Shown here piece after piece: positions 8,584 through 16,709 of a stretch of DNA of 64,000 nucleotides. Location of the stretch: the NCBI GenBank assembly GCA_949948895.1, contig CATLHE010000002.1, positions 1-64,000 on the forward strand. Reading direction: 5' to 3'. The notes under the pieces were generated by a model, which worked only from the letters and a program-made list of their open reading frames with translations, was not told the origin of the DNA and ran no database searches. The first letter of the stretch is position 1. Every line of letters begins with the position of its first letter. The position numbers and the translations under genes are program-made. The DNA is from an uncultured Christensenella sp. (lineage in GTDB: Bacteria > Bacillota > Clostridia > Christensenellales > Pumilibacteraceae).

Positions 8584-9075
8584 ATGTCAAAGAACAATAT
8601 CGAGCAGAGAAAAGCGTACGTTGCGGAAGTTGTGGAAAAGATCAACAACTCGTCCTCGATTGTTCTCGTCGATTACCGCGGTATCACCGTCGAGCAGGAC
8701 ACGGCAATGCGTAAAGCGTTCCGCGAAGCGGGTGTCGAGTATCGCGTTATCAAGAACAGCGCGCTCGCTCGCGCGTTTGAAGAGACCGACAACAAGGGCT
8801 ATGACGACGTGTTCGCAGGCCCGACCGCAGCGGCGTTCGGCGGCGAAGACCCGATCGCGCCCTGCCGTATAGTCAGCGAGTATGTTGGCAAAACGCCCGT
8901 AACGATCAAGTGCGGCGTTATCGACGGCAAGCGCTACGACGAAGCCGGCGTCAAATCTCTCGCTAACATCCCCGCAAAGCCCGTGCTCGTGGCACAGCTC
9001 TTGGGACTTCTCACAAACCCCATGCGCTCGCTCGCCGTGGCGCTCAGCGAGGTCGCCAAAAAACAAAGCGCGTAA
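8584..9075 (+). CDS. rplJ: 50S ribosomal protein L10
   Basis: 163 residues, normal length. It contains the N-terminal SSSIVLVDYRGITVEQ and the rRNA-binding VEYRVIKNSALARAF segment, and ends in the helix that carries L7/L12 dimers. The start at 8584 is set by AAGGAGG 7 nt upstream; an in-frame upstream ATG at 8554 lies inside the terminator and has no ribosome-binding site. Its expression is probably controlled by the leader just upstream. Confidence 0.95.
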   Translation: MSKNNIEQRKAYVAEVVEKINNSSSIVLVDYRGITVEQDTAMRKAFREAGVEYRVIKNSALARAFEETDNKGYDDVFAGPTAAAFGGEDPIAPCRIVSEYVGKTPVTIKCGVIDGKRYDEAGVKSLANIPAKPVLVAQLLGLLTNPMRSLAVALSEVAKKQSA

Positions 9076-9198
9076 CAGCGCGAGGCTGCTCGGCATAGCG
9101 TCGGGTACAACACGAAACAACGCAGCATAGCTGCCGTACGGCGACGATACCGCCGCAAATATCAAGGGCTGTACGCCCATCAAAAAGGAGATAAAATC

Positions 9199-9573
9199 AT
9201 GGCAGATTTGGACAAGATGATCGAAGAGATCGAAAAAATGACGGTTCTCGAGCTTAACGACCTCGTAAAGAAGATCGAAGAGAAGTTCGGCGTATCGGCT
9301 GCGGCTATGGCCGTTGCCGCGCCCGCGGCAGGCGGCGCCGCCGCTCCCGCAGCGGAAGAGCAGACCGAGTTCACGGTCGTTCTTAAAGACGTCGGACCCA
9401 ACAAGATCCCCGTTATCAAAGTCGTTCGCGAGCTTACCTCGCTCGGTCTCGGCGAAGCGAAAGCGCTTGTCGACAATGCGCCTTCCACCGTTAAAGAGAA
9501 CGTTGCGAAAGCGGAAGCCGAAGAGATCGCCAACAAGTTCAAAGAAGTCGGCGCTACCGTCGAGCTTAAATAA
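9199..9573 (+). CDS. rplL: 50S ribosomal protein L7/L12
   Basis: 124 residues. It has the N-terminal dimerisation helices ([20 protein letters not shown]), an Ala/Gly/Pro hinge (about 36-54) and the C-terminal domain with the factor-binding [20 protein letters not shown] and [13 protein letters not shown] helices. The L12 stalk recruits translational GTPases. AAGGAG precedes the ATG. A strong terminator follows 28 nt after the stop, ending the ribosomal cluster. Confidence 0.97.
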   Translation: MADLDKMIEEIEKMTVLELNDLVKKIEEKFGVSAAAMAVAAPAAGGAAAPAAEEQTEFTVVLKDVGPNKIPVIKVVRELTSLGLGEAKALVDNAPSTVKENVAKAEAEEIANKFKEVGATVELK

Positions 9574-9601
9574 TCCCAAATCAATAAATCGATCCGAAGC
9601 A

Positions 9602-9639
9602 AACGAGCCGATACCCATAGTGGTGTCGGCTCGTTCTTT
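9602..9639 (+). terminator. Terminator after rplL
   Basis: AACGAGCCGATACC (9602-9615) pairs with GGTGTCGGCTCGTT (9622-9635), with one G-T pair, across a 6-nt loop and is followed by CTTTT. Confidence 0.9.
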
Positions 9640-9658
9640 TCAAGCCTTACGCTTGACC

Positions 9659-9764
9659 GCCTGTCGTGTGTTTGCTTGATTGGTGGTTTTGCGTTTCACC
9701 CGACCAAACGCGGTTTGGATTTTTGTCGTGTATCGACTTTCTGGTTTGTTTTGTGTTTCACCCG
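9659..9764 (-). repeat. Two units of the 62-bp repeat family
   Basis: Two successive units read on the minus strand as TCGGGTG...AAAC...CACGAC. On the + strand each carries GTCGTGT followed about 30 nt later by TTTCACCCGA (ends at about 9702 and 9764). They are inverted relative to the copies at 12046-12320. Confidence 0.7.
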
Positions 9765-9910
9765 AAAAAGTGTGGGGCATGGGGTGGGGTAACGTTGGTT
9801 TAACGTTTACGATTTGCGGCGGTTCGCCTAGATTCTTCGCCTATGGCTCAGAATGACAGGAGAACAATTTGTAGCGCATTGAATTAAGACGGACATTGAA
9901 CAGAATATCC
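9712..9910 (+). repeat. 199-bp direct repeat, copy 1
   Basis: Near-identical to 9977-10175. I see three substitutions (TTTCACCC/TTTCGCCC, GTAGCGCA/GTAGCACA, CATTGAAC/CATCGAAC). It contains one unit of the 62-bp family plus a GGGGCATGGGGTGGGG tract and a CCTAGATTCTTCGCC... motif. Confidence 0.9.
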
Positions 9911-9921
9911 CGCTATCGGTA

Positions 9922-9957
9922 CTTGTCATCCTGAGGCGAAGCCGAAGGATCTAGGGC
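9922..9957 (-). repeat. Inverted copy of the GATTCTTCGCC/CAGAATGACA motif
   Basis: GTCATCCTGAGGCGAAGCCGAAGGATCTAG lies opposite in sense to the motifs at 9828-9859, 10093-10124 and 11992-12021. The pair 9828-9859/9922-9957 could fold into a long imperfect stem. This motif type is widespread as intergenic repeats in many bacterial genomes. Confidence 0.75.
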
Positions 9958-9976
9958 GTAAGCCCGCACCAAACAT

Positions 9977-10175
9977 GGTTTGGATTTTTGTCGTGTATCG
10001 ACTTTCTGGTTTGTTTTGTGTTTCGCCCGAAAAAGTGTGGGGCATGGGGTGGGGTAACGTTGGTTTAACGTTTACGATTTGCGGCGGTTCGCCTAGATTC
10101 TTCGCCTATGGCTCAGAATGACAGGAGAACAATTTGTAGCACATTGAATTAAGACGGACATCGAACAGAATATCC
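9977..10175 (+). repeat. 199-bp direct repeat, copy 2
   Basis: Second copy of the 9712-9910 repeat, offset 265 bp. Together they fill most of the 668-nt gap between rplL and the DUF1540 gene; no ORF is supported there. Confidence 0.9.
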
Positions 10176-10186
10176 TTGGGGAATAT

Positions 10187-10210
10187 AAAAACGAGCCGAC
10201 GTGCGGCTCG
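10187..10210 (-). terminator. Terminator of the DUF1540 gene
   Basis: CGAGCCG (10192-10198) pairs with CGGCTCG (10204-10210). On the minus strand the stem is followed by TTTTTATATT, so it terminates the minus-strand gene at 10242-10538. Confidence 0.8.
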
Positions 10211-10241
10211 CTTACGGCTTTAATGATTATAAAGTCGCGGT

Positions 10242-10538
10242 TTATTTTTTGATGAACGTGAGGCACTCGGCGCAGCCGCCGTCGGCGGTCGATACGGTAA
10301 TGCCGTTGGCGATGCACTTGGTGGAATGGTTAAACAGGCAGGGCGCGTTGCACGTGACCGCGGTATCTACGCTGTTATCGGGCTTCATGAACTCGGCGGC
10401 GGCTTCGGTCTTGCGGTCGTTCGCGCTCTTTTCGTAGGTGGTGCAAAGCGTGCCTTGCGATACCGCTATATCGCGCGCGCAGCAGCAGTAGCCGTGGTTG
10501 TAGCGGCAGTCCTTTTGTCCGCATTTAAGATCGTACAT
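10242..10538 (-). CDS. DUF1540 domain-containing protein
   Basis: 98 residues with 11 cysteines in two similar halves. The first half runs CGQKDCRYNHGYCCCARDIAV and the second CNAPCLFNHSTKCIANGITV, each matching the DUF1540 pattern C-x3-4-C-x-(Y/F)N-x-C-x-A-x-x-I-x-V. This suggests two metal- or disulfide-stabilised knuckles. It is probably cytosolic, with no signal peptide. A good AAGGAG sits upstream of the ATG on the minus strand. It is flanked by repeats, and its terminator is at 10187-10210. DUF1540 proteins are common in Clostridia, with no established biochemical role. Confidence 0.9.
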   Translation of the reverse strand: MYDLKCGQKDCRYNHGYCCCARDIAVSQGTLCTTYEKSANDRKTEAAAEFMKPDNSVDTAVTCNAPCLFNHSTKCIANGITVSTADGGCAECLTFIKK

Positions 10539-10641
10539 TTTTCTTCTCCTTTATTTGCGGGTGCGTATAAGCATCTGCTATCGTTTTATATAGTATCGGC
10601 GTGACGCCGCAAATTATGCGCATGCCCGACTGCGAATTATG

Positions 10642-10676
10642 TTGATTATACCGAAAAATTGTGTTATTATTTTTAC
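10642..10676 (+). promoter_or_regulatory. Leaderless promoter with GTG start
   Basis: TTGATT (10642-10647), a 17-nt spacer and TATTAT (10665-10670) stand 6 nt before the GTG at 10677. This decides the start of the next gene, because the in-frame ATG at 10659 lies inside the promoter. Confidence 0.7.
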
Positions 10677-11837
10677 GTGGATATCAAGGCGCTTTATCGG
10701 AATACTTTACGGCGCGCAAAGCGTGACGAAACGGACGCCGAGTCCGCACGCCGCGTGCCGCAAAAGCCGTTTTCTCCGTTCGAGTTTGCGGCGTACTTTG
10801 CGCTGTTGCCGCTGCTCATTGCCGCGGGAGCGATGCCGTCCGCCGCGCTGTTTCTCATGCCTGTGATCCTGCCCGCGCTGTACGTGCTTTTCAGACGGTT
10901 CGGCGCGTGCCTGCCGTTTTCGTGCGTCATGTTTTACGGACTGTTCGCGTTGCTGTTCAATTACGACGTTTTAACGGTAGTATACTTTTGCTTTTTGATA
11001 TTCGCGCTCGCGGGCGTTATCCTGTCGTCGGAGATAAAGCCGTACCTTGCGTGCATGGCAGTAGCCGCCATTGTCGCGGTGATAGGCGTTGCGGCGGGGT
11101 TCGGCGTGGTACGGCTCGCCGAGGGCAGACCGCTCGGAGACGTCGCGGCAAACTACGTCAAAGCCGAGATCGACGATCCGTTTATTAACTATCTCGCGCG
11201 CGATTATTACGATAGTATCAAACTCCCCGAAGCGGCGGGCGAGAAGCTTAAGCCGACCGACGACGGGTACACGGCGGCGTGCGCCGAGTACTTTTCGGAG
11301 TACGCGCACGACGAATTCGAGGGCTATGCGGCGTATATGTGCGTGCATTACGGCGCGGTGTTCGGCGCGTTGGCGTACTTTATTGCCGTGATTCTAAACC
11401 GTCATACGGCAAGCCCTTACGACTGTAAAGCGACCGAAAACGAGCTCAATCGCAGTTCACGGTGCATGGGTGGGGTGTTGCGCGAGCCAACGCCTTTATC
11501 GGACATGCGCTTTCCGCGCGCGTATCTTTGGGCGGTACTGCTCCCGGGTTTTGTCGCGTCGGTATGTCTGGACCTATTCGGTGACTTTGACGCGCTGTCC
11601 GCAACGGTCATGCATGCGTTTGTGACCGTGCCGCCCGCGTTCGCGTTTGTAACGCTCGCCGCGTTTTTCTGCTCGCTGTTCAAAGGCAAAGCGCGTGTCG
11701 CGGCGTACTGCGTGACGGCGGTTCTGTGTGTTGCCATGGTGTACGTTCCGCTCGTGTTGTTCGTGTGCTCGGTGTTGGGGCTTTGCGATATCATTCTGAA
11801 TCTGCGGTTCTGGACGAAGTTTTTACAGGAAGACTGA
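10677..11837 (+). CDS. YybS-like (DUF2232-like) multi-pass membrane protein
   Basis: 386 residues from the GTG start (VDIKALYRN). About seven or eight hydrophobic spans occur, including ALLPLLIAAGAMPSAALFLM, VLTVVYFCFLIFALAGVIL, YLACMAVAAIVAVIGVAAGF, VFGALAYFIAVIL and a C-terminal group. A soluble loop (about 160-220) separates the two halves. The topology and position, one gene before rplI, match the yybS-gdpP-rplI neighbourhood of Bacillota, although gdpP is absent here. The DUF2232 assignment is by topology and context, not by a clear sequence motif; it may be another integral membrane family. Confidence 0.65.
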   Translation: MDIKALYRNTLRRAKRDETDAESARRVPQKPFSPFEFAAYFALLPLLIAAGAMPSAALFLMPVILPALYVLFRRFGACLPFSCVMFYGLFALLFNYDVLTVVYFCFLIFALAGVILSSEIKPYLACMAVAAIVAVIGVAAGFGVVRLAEGRPLGDVAANYVKAEIDDPFINYLARDYYDSIKLPEAAGEKLKPTDDGYTAACAEYFSEYAHDEFEGYAAYMCVHYGAVFGALAYFIAVILNRHTASPYDCKATENELNRSSRCMGGVLREPTPLSDMRFPRAYLWAVLLPGFVASVCLDLFGDFDALSATVMHAFVTVPPAFAFVTLAAFFCSLFKGKARVAAYCVTAVLCVAMVYVPLVLFVCSVLGLCDIILNLRFWTKFLQED

Positions 11838-11841
11838 CCAA

Positions 11842-12021
11842 CCAAATGTTGGACGAATGTCGTGTATGGGCGTTTTCGTGATATTACGTTACACCCGAAG
11901 AGGAGCTGTACGAAAATCGGCGGCGTGCCGAGGTCGTAACGCCCTACGGGTGGGTTGCGATTGGTTTAACGTCTACGCTATGCGGCGGTTCGCCTAGATT
12001 CCTCGCAAGCTCGGAATGACA
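11842..12021. repeat. Degenerate repeat block before rplI
   Basis: One diverged minus-strand unit of the 62-bp family (CCAAATG... to TACACCCGA, about 11842-11902) is followed by GGTTTAACGTCTACG and CCTAGATTCCTCGCAAGCTCGGAATGACA. These are the same blocks as in the 199-bp repeats. No ORF is supported. Confidence 0.65.
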
Positions 12022-12045
12022 AAAGAATATATGAACCGCTCTTAT

Positions 12046-12320
12046 TCGGGTGTATCATTAAACAAATCTCCCACGCGAACACACGAGCAAAATCCAATCG
12101 GTGATTGGTCGGGTGTTTCGCAAAACAAACAATTTGTGTCAATACACGACAAAAATCCAAGCCGGCTTGGTCGGTTGTAATATAAAACAAACCGCAAACG
12201 CAAACACACGACAAAAATAAAGCTGTGCTTGGTGGCGTAGAGCAATTATTTTCGTGTCGAAATTGGTCGGGTGTAACGTAAAACAATTCCTCCAAGCAAA
12301 CACACGATTGTTAAAAGAAC
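12046..12320 (+). repeat. Five tandem units of the 62-bp repeat family
   Basis: Units start at 12046, 12109, 12171, 12233 (truncated, 34 bp) and 12267. The consensus is TCGGGTGTAACGTAAAACAA, a variable ~10 nt, GCAAACACACGACAAAAATCC, then a variable ~10 nt ending TTGG. No unique spacers lie between units, so this is not CRISPR. Small minus-strand frames here are translations of the repeat. Confidence 0.85.
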
Positions 12321-12349
12321 TTGACAAAGGTACGAGCGTTTGATAGAAT
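12321..12349 (+). promoter_or_regulatory. rplI promoter
   Basis: TTGACA (12321-12326), a 17-nt spacer and TAGAAT (12344-12349) with an extended TGA just upstream. The rplI ATG is 31 nt downstream of the -10 box. Confidence 0.8.
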
Positions 12350-12379
12350 ATAAAAAGCAAATATAAGGCGTGGGATAGC

Positions 12380-12823
12380 ATGAAAGTAATATTGACCAAA
12401 GACGTAAAAGCACAAGGCAAAGCGGGCGAAGTGGTAGACGTTTCGGACGGCTACGCGAGGAACTATCTGTTCCCCAACGGCTTGGCAAAACCCGCAACGG
12501 CGACCGCGCTCAATGCGATAAAAATTTCCAAGGAAGCCGAGGAACGCCGTCGTAAGATAGAGCACGACGAAGCGGTCGAGCTGTGTAAAAAACTCGCAAG
12601 CGTCACCGTTACCGTCAAGATAAAAACGGGCGCAAACGGCAAGCTGTTCGGCGCGCTCAATACCGCGGCTATCTCGGAAGCGCTCAAAGAGCAAGGCTAC
12701 ACGCTCGATAAAAAGAAGATCGTGCTCAGCGAGCCGATAAAAGCGCTCGGGCACTACACGGTGCAGATAAAGCCGTTTGCCGAGGTCTCGGGCAAGCTCG
12801 GCGTAAACGTAGTCAGCGAATGA
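12380..12823 (+). CDS. rplI: 50S ribosomal protein L9
   Basis: 147 residues, normal length. The N-terminal domain carries the L9 signature MKVILTKDVKAQGKAGEVVDVSDGYARNYLFPNGLA. It is followed by the long connecting helix (about 42-75) and the C-terminal RNA-binding domain with GKLFGALNTAAISEAL. L9 binds domain V of 23S rRNA and helps maintain reading frame. The upstream YybS-like gene supports a Bacillota arrangement, but gdpP and dnaB, the usual partners, are not here. Confidence 0.96.
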   Translation: MKVILTKDVKAQGKAGEVVDVSDGYARNYLFPNGLAKPATATALNAIKISKEAEERRRKIEHDEAVELCKKLASVTVTVKIKTGANGKLFGALNTAAISEALKEQGYTLDKKKIVLSEPIKALGHYTVQIKPFAEVSGKLGVNVVSE

Positions 12824-12909
12824 CAAGGCAATGCGGCGGGTATCGTCGCATTCAATGCTAGGTAAATATTTTTATGCCGCGCGCAACAAGCGCGGACAAG
12901 GAGTATATA

Positions 12910-13809
12910 ATGGCAGTCAAAGACAACAAGTCCAACGACAGAAAACTGCTCAACCGCAACCTTGCGCAAATGCTCAAAGGCGGCGTAATCATGGACGTAA
13001 CCAACGCCGAGCAAGCGCAGATAGCGCAAGCCGCGGGCGCGGTCGCGGTAATGGCGTTAGAACGCGTGCCCGCCGACATACGCAAGGAAGGCGGCGTTGC
13101 GCGCATGTCTGATCCCAAGATGATCGCGGAGATCCAGAACGCCGTGACCATTCCCGTCATGGCGAAAGTCCGTATCGGGCATTTTGTTGAAGCCCAGATA
13201 CTCGAAGCGATAAAGGTCGATTTCATCGACGAGAGCGAAGTTCTCACTCCCGCCGACGACGCATACCATATAGACAAAACCAAGTTCGCAACGCCGTTCG
13301 TGTGCGGCGCGCGCGACCTCGGCGAAGCGCTCCGCCGCATAGCGGAAGGCGCGTCGATGATCCGTACCAAGGGCGAAGCGGGTACCGGCAACGTGGTGGA
13401 AGCGGTCAAGCACATGCGCAAGATGCGCACGCAGATCGCGGAAGTATCGGCGCTCCCCACCGACCAGCTCGCTACATACGCCAAAGAGATAGGCGCGCCG
13501 TTGGAGCTTGTGCGTCAGGTAGCCAAGAACAAAGCGCTGCCTGTAGTCAACTTTGCGGCAGGCGGCGTAGCCACGCCCGCTGACGCGGCGCTCATGATGC
13601 AGCTCGGCGCGGACGGCGTGTTCGTAGGCAGCGGAATATTCAAGTCGTCCGATCCCAAGAGCCGTGCGGAAGCGATAGTAAAGGCGGTCGCATACTATGC
13701 CGATCCCACCATACTCGCGGGCGCGAGCTACGGTCTCGGCGAAGCGATGCGTGGCGTCGATCTCGACACGCTCACCGACGAGCAGAGGCTTGCAAAGCGC
13801 GGGTGGTAG
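12910..13809 (+). CDS. pdxS: Pyridoxal 5'-phosphate synthase subunit PdxS
   Basis: 299 residues. This is the barrel subunit that makes PLP from ribose 5-phosphate, glyceraldehyde 3-phosphate and ammonia from PdxT. It shows [44 protein letters not shown] with the Schiff-base Lys86, [17 protein letters not shown] and the C-terminal GVFVGSGIF phosphate-binding motif. The start at 12910 follows AAGGAG; an upstream in-frame ATG at 12874 has no such site. pdxT begins one base after the stop, so the two subunits are co-translated. Confidence 0.96.
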   Translation: MAVKDNKSNDRKLLNRNLAQMLKGGVIMDVTNAEQAQIAQAAGAVAVMALERVPADIRKEGGVARMSDPKMIAEIQNAVTIPVMAKVRIGHFVEAQILEAIKVDFIDESEVLTPADDAYHIDKTKFATPFVCGARDLGEALRRIAEGASMIRTKGEAGTGNVVEAVKHMRKMRTQIAEVSALPTDQLATYAKEIGAPLELVRQVAKNKALPVVNFAAGGVATPADAALMMQLGADGVFVGSGIFKSSDPKSRAEAIVKAVAYYADPTILAGASYGLGEAMRGVDLDTLTDEQRLAKRGW

Positions 13810-13810
13810 T

Positions 13811-14383
13811 ATGACGATAGGCGTTCTCGGATTGCAAGGCTCGGTCGCCGAGCATATCAAGTTAATCAAGTCCGTCAATAAAAAGATCGACGCGATCGTC
13901 GTGCGCACTATAGACGAGCTTGCCACTGTGGACGGGCTTATTATCCCCGGCGGCGAGAGCACGACGCTTCGCATACTTTTGGACGAGTTCAAACTGTACA
14001 CGCCCATCAAAGCGCGCGTCGAAGCGGGCATGCCAGTATGGGGCACGTGCGCGGGCATGATTCTTCTTGCCAACCGTATCGAGGGCGAGCGTCCGTACTT
14101 CGGGCTTCTCGATATAGACGTAAAGCGCAATGCGTACGGCAGGCAGATAGACAGCTTTGTCGCGGAAGGCGATTTTGCGGGCATGTACGTAGGCATGGTG
14201 TTTATTCGCGCGCCCATCGTGACTCGCGTCGGCGCGGACGTGGAAGTGCTTGCCGAGCATGAGGGCAAGGCGGTCGCGGTGAGACAGGGCAATGTGCTCG
14301 CCACGGCTTTCCACCCCGAACTCATCGCAAAAGACAACCGCATACATAAGTATTTTTGCGGTATGGTAGAGAACTGTAAGTAA
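13811..14383 (+). CDS. pdxT: Pyridoxal 5'-phosphate synthase glutaminase PdxT
   Basis: 190 residues. Class-I-type glutaminase with the start MTIGVLGLQGSVAEH, the LIIPGGEST oxyanion region, the nucleophile Cys80 in VWGTCAGMILLA, and the His168/Glu170 pair in ATAFHPEL. It releases ammonia from glutamine and channels it to PdxS. The ATG at 13811 lies one base after the pdxS stop. Its own stop overlaps the next start (TAATG), making a three-gene translational chain with the patatin-like gene. Confidence 0.96.
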   Translation: MTIGVLGLQGSVAEHIKLIKSVNKKIDAIVVRTIDELATVDGLIIPGGESTTLRILLDEFKLYTPIKARVEAGMPVWGTCAGMILLANRIEGERPYFGLLDIDVKRNAYGRQIDSFVAEGDFAGMYVGMVFIRAPIVTRVGADVEVLAEHEGKAVAVRQGNVLATAFHPELIAKDNRIHKYFCGMVENCK

Positions 14384-15186
14384 TGGCGATTTTCGGAAAA
14401 AGAAGCCGCAAGACGCGCCCGACCGTAGGGCTCGTGCTTGGCGGAGGCGGGGCGCGCGGATTTGTTCAAGTCGGCGCGCTCAAAGCATTTAAAGAGCTCG
14501 GCATAGACTTCGAGCTATGCGTAGGCACGTCGGTGGGCAGTATCGTCGGCGCGCTGTACGCGGCGGGAGTATCGCCCGAAGAGATAGCCGCGGCGGCGGA
14601 AAAGATAGAGTTTTCCGACCTTCACGGCAGGATACTCATAAAGCCCGACGACCCGAGAAAGATTGGGCGCATGGTGTACAGTCTGATAGGCGACGCGAAG
14701 ATAGAAAATCTGTACAAAAAGTACGCCGCCGTCGCGACAGATCTTAAAACGGGCAAGCAAGTGATACTCGATAAAGGCTTGGTAGCCGACGCGGTGTCCG
14801 CTTCGTCGGCATACCCCGTGATATATTCGCCGCTCGCTAAAGACGGCATGAACCTCGTAGACGGCGGACTGACCAATAATATCCCCGCCGACGTGTGCCG
14901 CATGCTCGGCGCGACAAAAATAGTCACGGTAGACGCGCACGGCACGCGCGGCAGCGGCACGGACAGCGCGGGCATGTTCGACATGCTCAAAGCCATGTTC
15001 TCGATAATGAGCGCTAACGCGTCGGTCGTGGGGCTCATGCAGTCGGACGTGGTCATAGCGCCCGACACCTCGGCTTTCGGCGCGGCTAAAAAGAGCGGGT
15101 ACAAAGAGATGATGGAGCTCGGGTACAACGCGACGCTCGAAAAAAGAAGCGAGATAGAAAAGCTGTTCGACGAAGAATACGCATAG
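14383..15186 (+). CDS. Patatin-like phospholipase
   Basis: 267 residues with all patatin motifs: the glycine-rich oxyanion loop GLVLGGGGARGFVQVG (about 16-31), the nucleophile elbow GTSVG with Ser50, and the catalytic Asp160 in LVDGGLTNNIP. Such proteins hydrolyse acyl esters of phospholipids (RssA/YchK-like). There is no signal peptide, so it is cytosolic or peripheral to the membrane. The start overlaps the pdxT stop, so it is part of the pdxST operon, a link without an obvious metabolic reason. Confidence 0.93.
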   Translation: MAIFGKRSRKTRPTVGLVLGGGGARGFVQVGALKAFKELGIDFELCVGTSVGSIVGALYAAGVSPEEIAAAAEKIEFSDLHGRILIKPDDPRKIGRMVYSLIGDAKIENLYKKYAAVATDLKTGKQVILDKGLVADAVSASSAYPVIYSPLAKDGMNLVDGGLTNNIPADVCRMLGATKIVTVDAHGTRGSGTDSAGMFDMLKAMFSIMSANASVVGLMQSDVVIAPDTSAFGAAKKSGYKEMMELGYNATLEKRSEIEKLFDEEYA

Positions 15187-15269
15187 AAGTAAAAGCGTGT
15201 AACAACGAATCTAAACGGCGATAAAGGGTTGCACTGCGGCACGCCGCGGCATACGAGATAAAGAGGTAT

Positions 15270-16709
15270 ATGATGACCAAAAACAAGAAAGCGGTTTTTA
15301 TAAACGCAATCATACTTGCAATAGTTTCGATATTGATAGCGGCGGTCATGTTTGTCGTTCCGTCGGAGCACCCGACCGCGTTTGCGGAAGACAATGCGGA
15401 GCTCCGCGTCCACTTTGTGGACGTCAAGCAGGGCGACTGCATATTGATAGAGCTCCCCGACGGCAAAAACATGATAATCGACGCGGGCAGCGGCACGCGC
15501 GAAAGCAGTGGCACGACCAAGTCGGTAGTCGATTATATATCCAATACGCTCGGCGCCGAGTTTAAGTATTTCGATTACGCCATACTCACTCATCCCGACT
15601 CCGATCATTGCAACGCGCTCGATAACGTGCTCAATGAGTATCCGTCGTATGTGTGCTACAGACCTAACGTAGAGGCGAAAGGCAACGGCTATACCGATCC
15701 CGGCAAAGCCGAGCTCACGAGTACCGCAAAAACAAAAGACACCGCGGCGTACAGGAACGCCGTTTCGGCAATGTATCAAGAGATAGAGGGCGCAAGCTCG
15801 ACGGTATATGTGACGGACCCAGCGGCGGACGAACAGACGATAACGGGCGGCGCGGGCGACGACGCGTACTCGCTCACGTTTTTCTCGCCGCTGTCCGACT
15901 CGTATTCGGATATAAACAACTATTCTCCGATAATGCTTCTCGAATACCGCGGCTTTAAGTTCGCGCTCTCGGGCGACGCCGAAAAAGAAAACGAAGCGGA
16001 GTTCGTCCAAAAAGTATCGAACGCGGCTACCGACGGCGTGGACGATAAGTACGACATATTCGACGCCGAGTTCAATGTGGACGTTTTTAAGGCGGGGCAT
16101 CACGGCTCCGAGACCTCGTCATCGCAGGCGTATCTCGACATCATGACCACCGCGGACGGCGCAGGCGACGCGTACTATGTGTTTTCGTGCAACAAAGAGG
16201 GCAATAATTACTACCATCCGCGTCAGCAGGTGCTCGACCGCATAACCGCCATGGGCGCGAGCAACGACAGGATAAAGCGTACCGATCATCACGGCACTAT
16301 AGTGTTTGAAGTGTCGAGCGATGACGGTGTTTCTTACTCGCTCTCGTGCTCCACCCAAATCGATTACACCGGCGACAACACTATCGGCGCGGATTCGTCG
16401 TCGGGCGATAACGAAGGTGATAACCCGGGCGGCAACGAAGGCGAGAATCCCGGCGGCAACGAAGGCGAGAATCCCGGCGGCAACGAAGGCGAGAATCCCG
16501 GCGGCAACGAGGGAGAAAATCCCGGCGGTAACGAGGGTGAGAATCCCGGCGACGGGAATAAAGAAGATCCCGCGCCCGAAGAAAGCTTTTTCGAGCAATA
16601 CAAAACGTATATAATAATCGCCGCGATCGTAGTCGCAGTGATAATACTTGTGTGGATTATTTTGACCGTATCGGCAAAGAAAAAACGCGGCGGGGACGGT
16701 CGTAAGTGA
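15270..16709 (+). CDS. Secreted, membrane-anchored metallo-beta-lactamase-fold hydrolase (ComEC-like domain)
   Basis: 479 residues. An N-terminal hydrophobic segment (about 10-30) is followed by a ComEC/Rec2-type MBL domain: LRVHFVDVKQGDCILIELPDG, the zinc-ligand motif THPDSDH (H108, D110, D112, H113), ALSGDAE and KAGHHGSETSS. A low-complexity stalk of GGNEGENP octapeptides (about 381-428) leads to a C-terminal membrane span and a Lys/Arg stop-transfer tail (KKKRGGDGRK). The enzyme domain should face outside, and nuclease- or phosphodiesterase-like activity is plausible for this family. The start follows AAGAGG. The stop overlaps the GTG start of recF (GTGA). Confidence 0.88.
   Translation: MMTKNKKAVFINAIILAIVSILIAAVMFVVPSEHPTAFAEDNAELRVHFVDVKQGDCILIELPDGKNMIIDAGSGTRESSGTTKSVVDYISNTLGAEFKYFDYAILTHPDSDHCNALDNVLNEYPSYVCYRPNVEAKGNGYTDPGKAELTSTAKTKDTAAYRNAVSAMYQEIEGASSTVYVTDPAADEQTITGGAGDDAYSLTFFSPLSDSYSDINNYSPIMLLEYRGFKFALSGDAEKENEAEFVQKVSNAATDGVDDKYDIFDAEFNVDVFKAGHHGSETSSSQAYLDIMTTADGAGDAYYVFSCNKEGNNYYHPRQQVLDRITAMGASNDRIKRTDHHGTIVFEVSSDDGVSYSLSCSTQIDYTGDNTIGADSSSGDNEGDNPGGNEGENPGGNEGENPGGNEGENPGGNEGENPGGNEGENPGDGNKEDPAPEESFFEQYKTYIIIAAIVVAVIILVWIILTVSAKKKRGGDGRK
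16410..16553 (+). repeat. 24-bp minisatellite inside the MBL-fold gene
   Basis: Six head-to-tail 24-bp units beginning AACGA(A/G)GG. They are nearly identical in the centre (16434-16505) and diverge at the ends. They encode the NEGENPGG octapeptide stalk. The unit length preserves the reading frame, so copy-number change would only alter stalk length. Confidence 0.9.

Noticed and set aside
12046-12320. Possible CRISPR array
   Set aside because: The repeat is ~62 bp with internal variable parts; there are no uniform spacers between exact direct repeats and no cas genes.
11978-12497. Several small minus-strand frames with repeated CRVFA-like peptides
   Set aside because: The peptide repetition comes from translating the 62-bp intergenic repeat; frames have no starts with ribosome-binding sites and overlap rplI.
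14622-16103. 493-codon minus-strand frame
   Set aside because: Spans the complement of two well-supported + strand genes (patatin and MBL-fold) and the gap between them.
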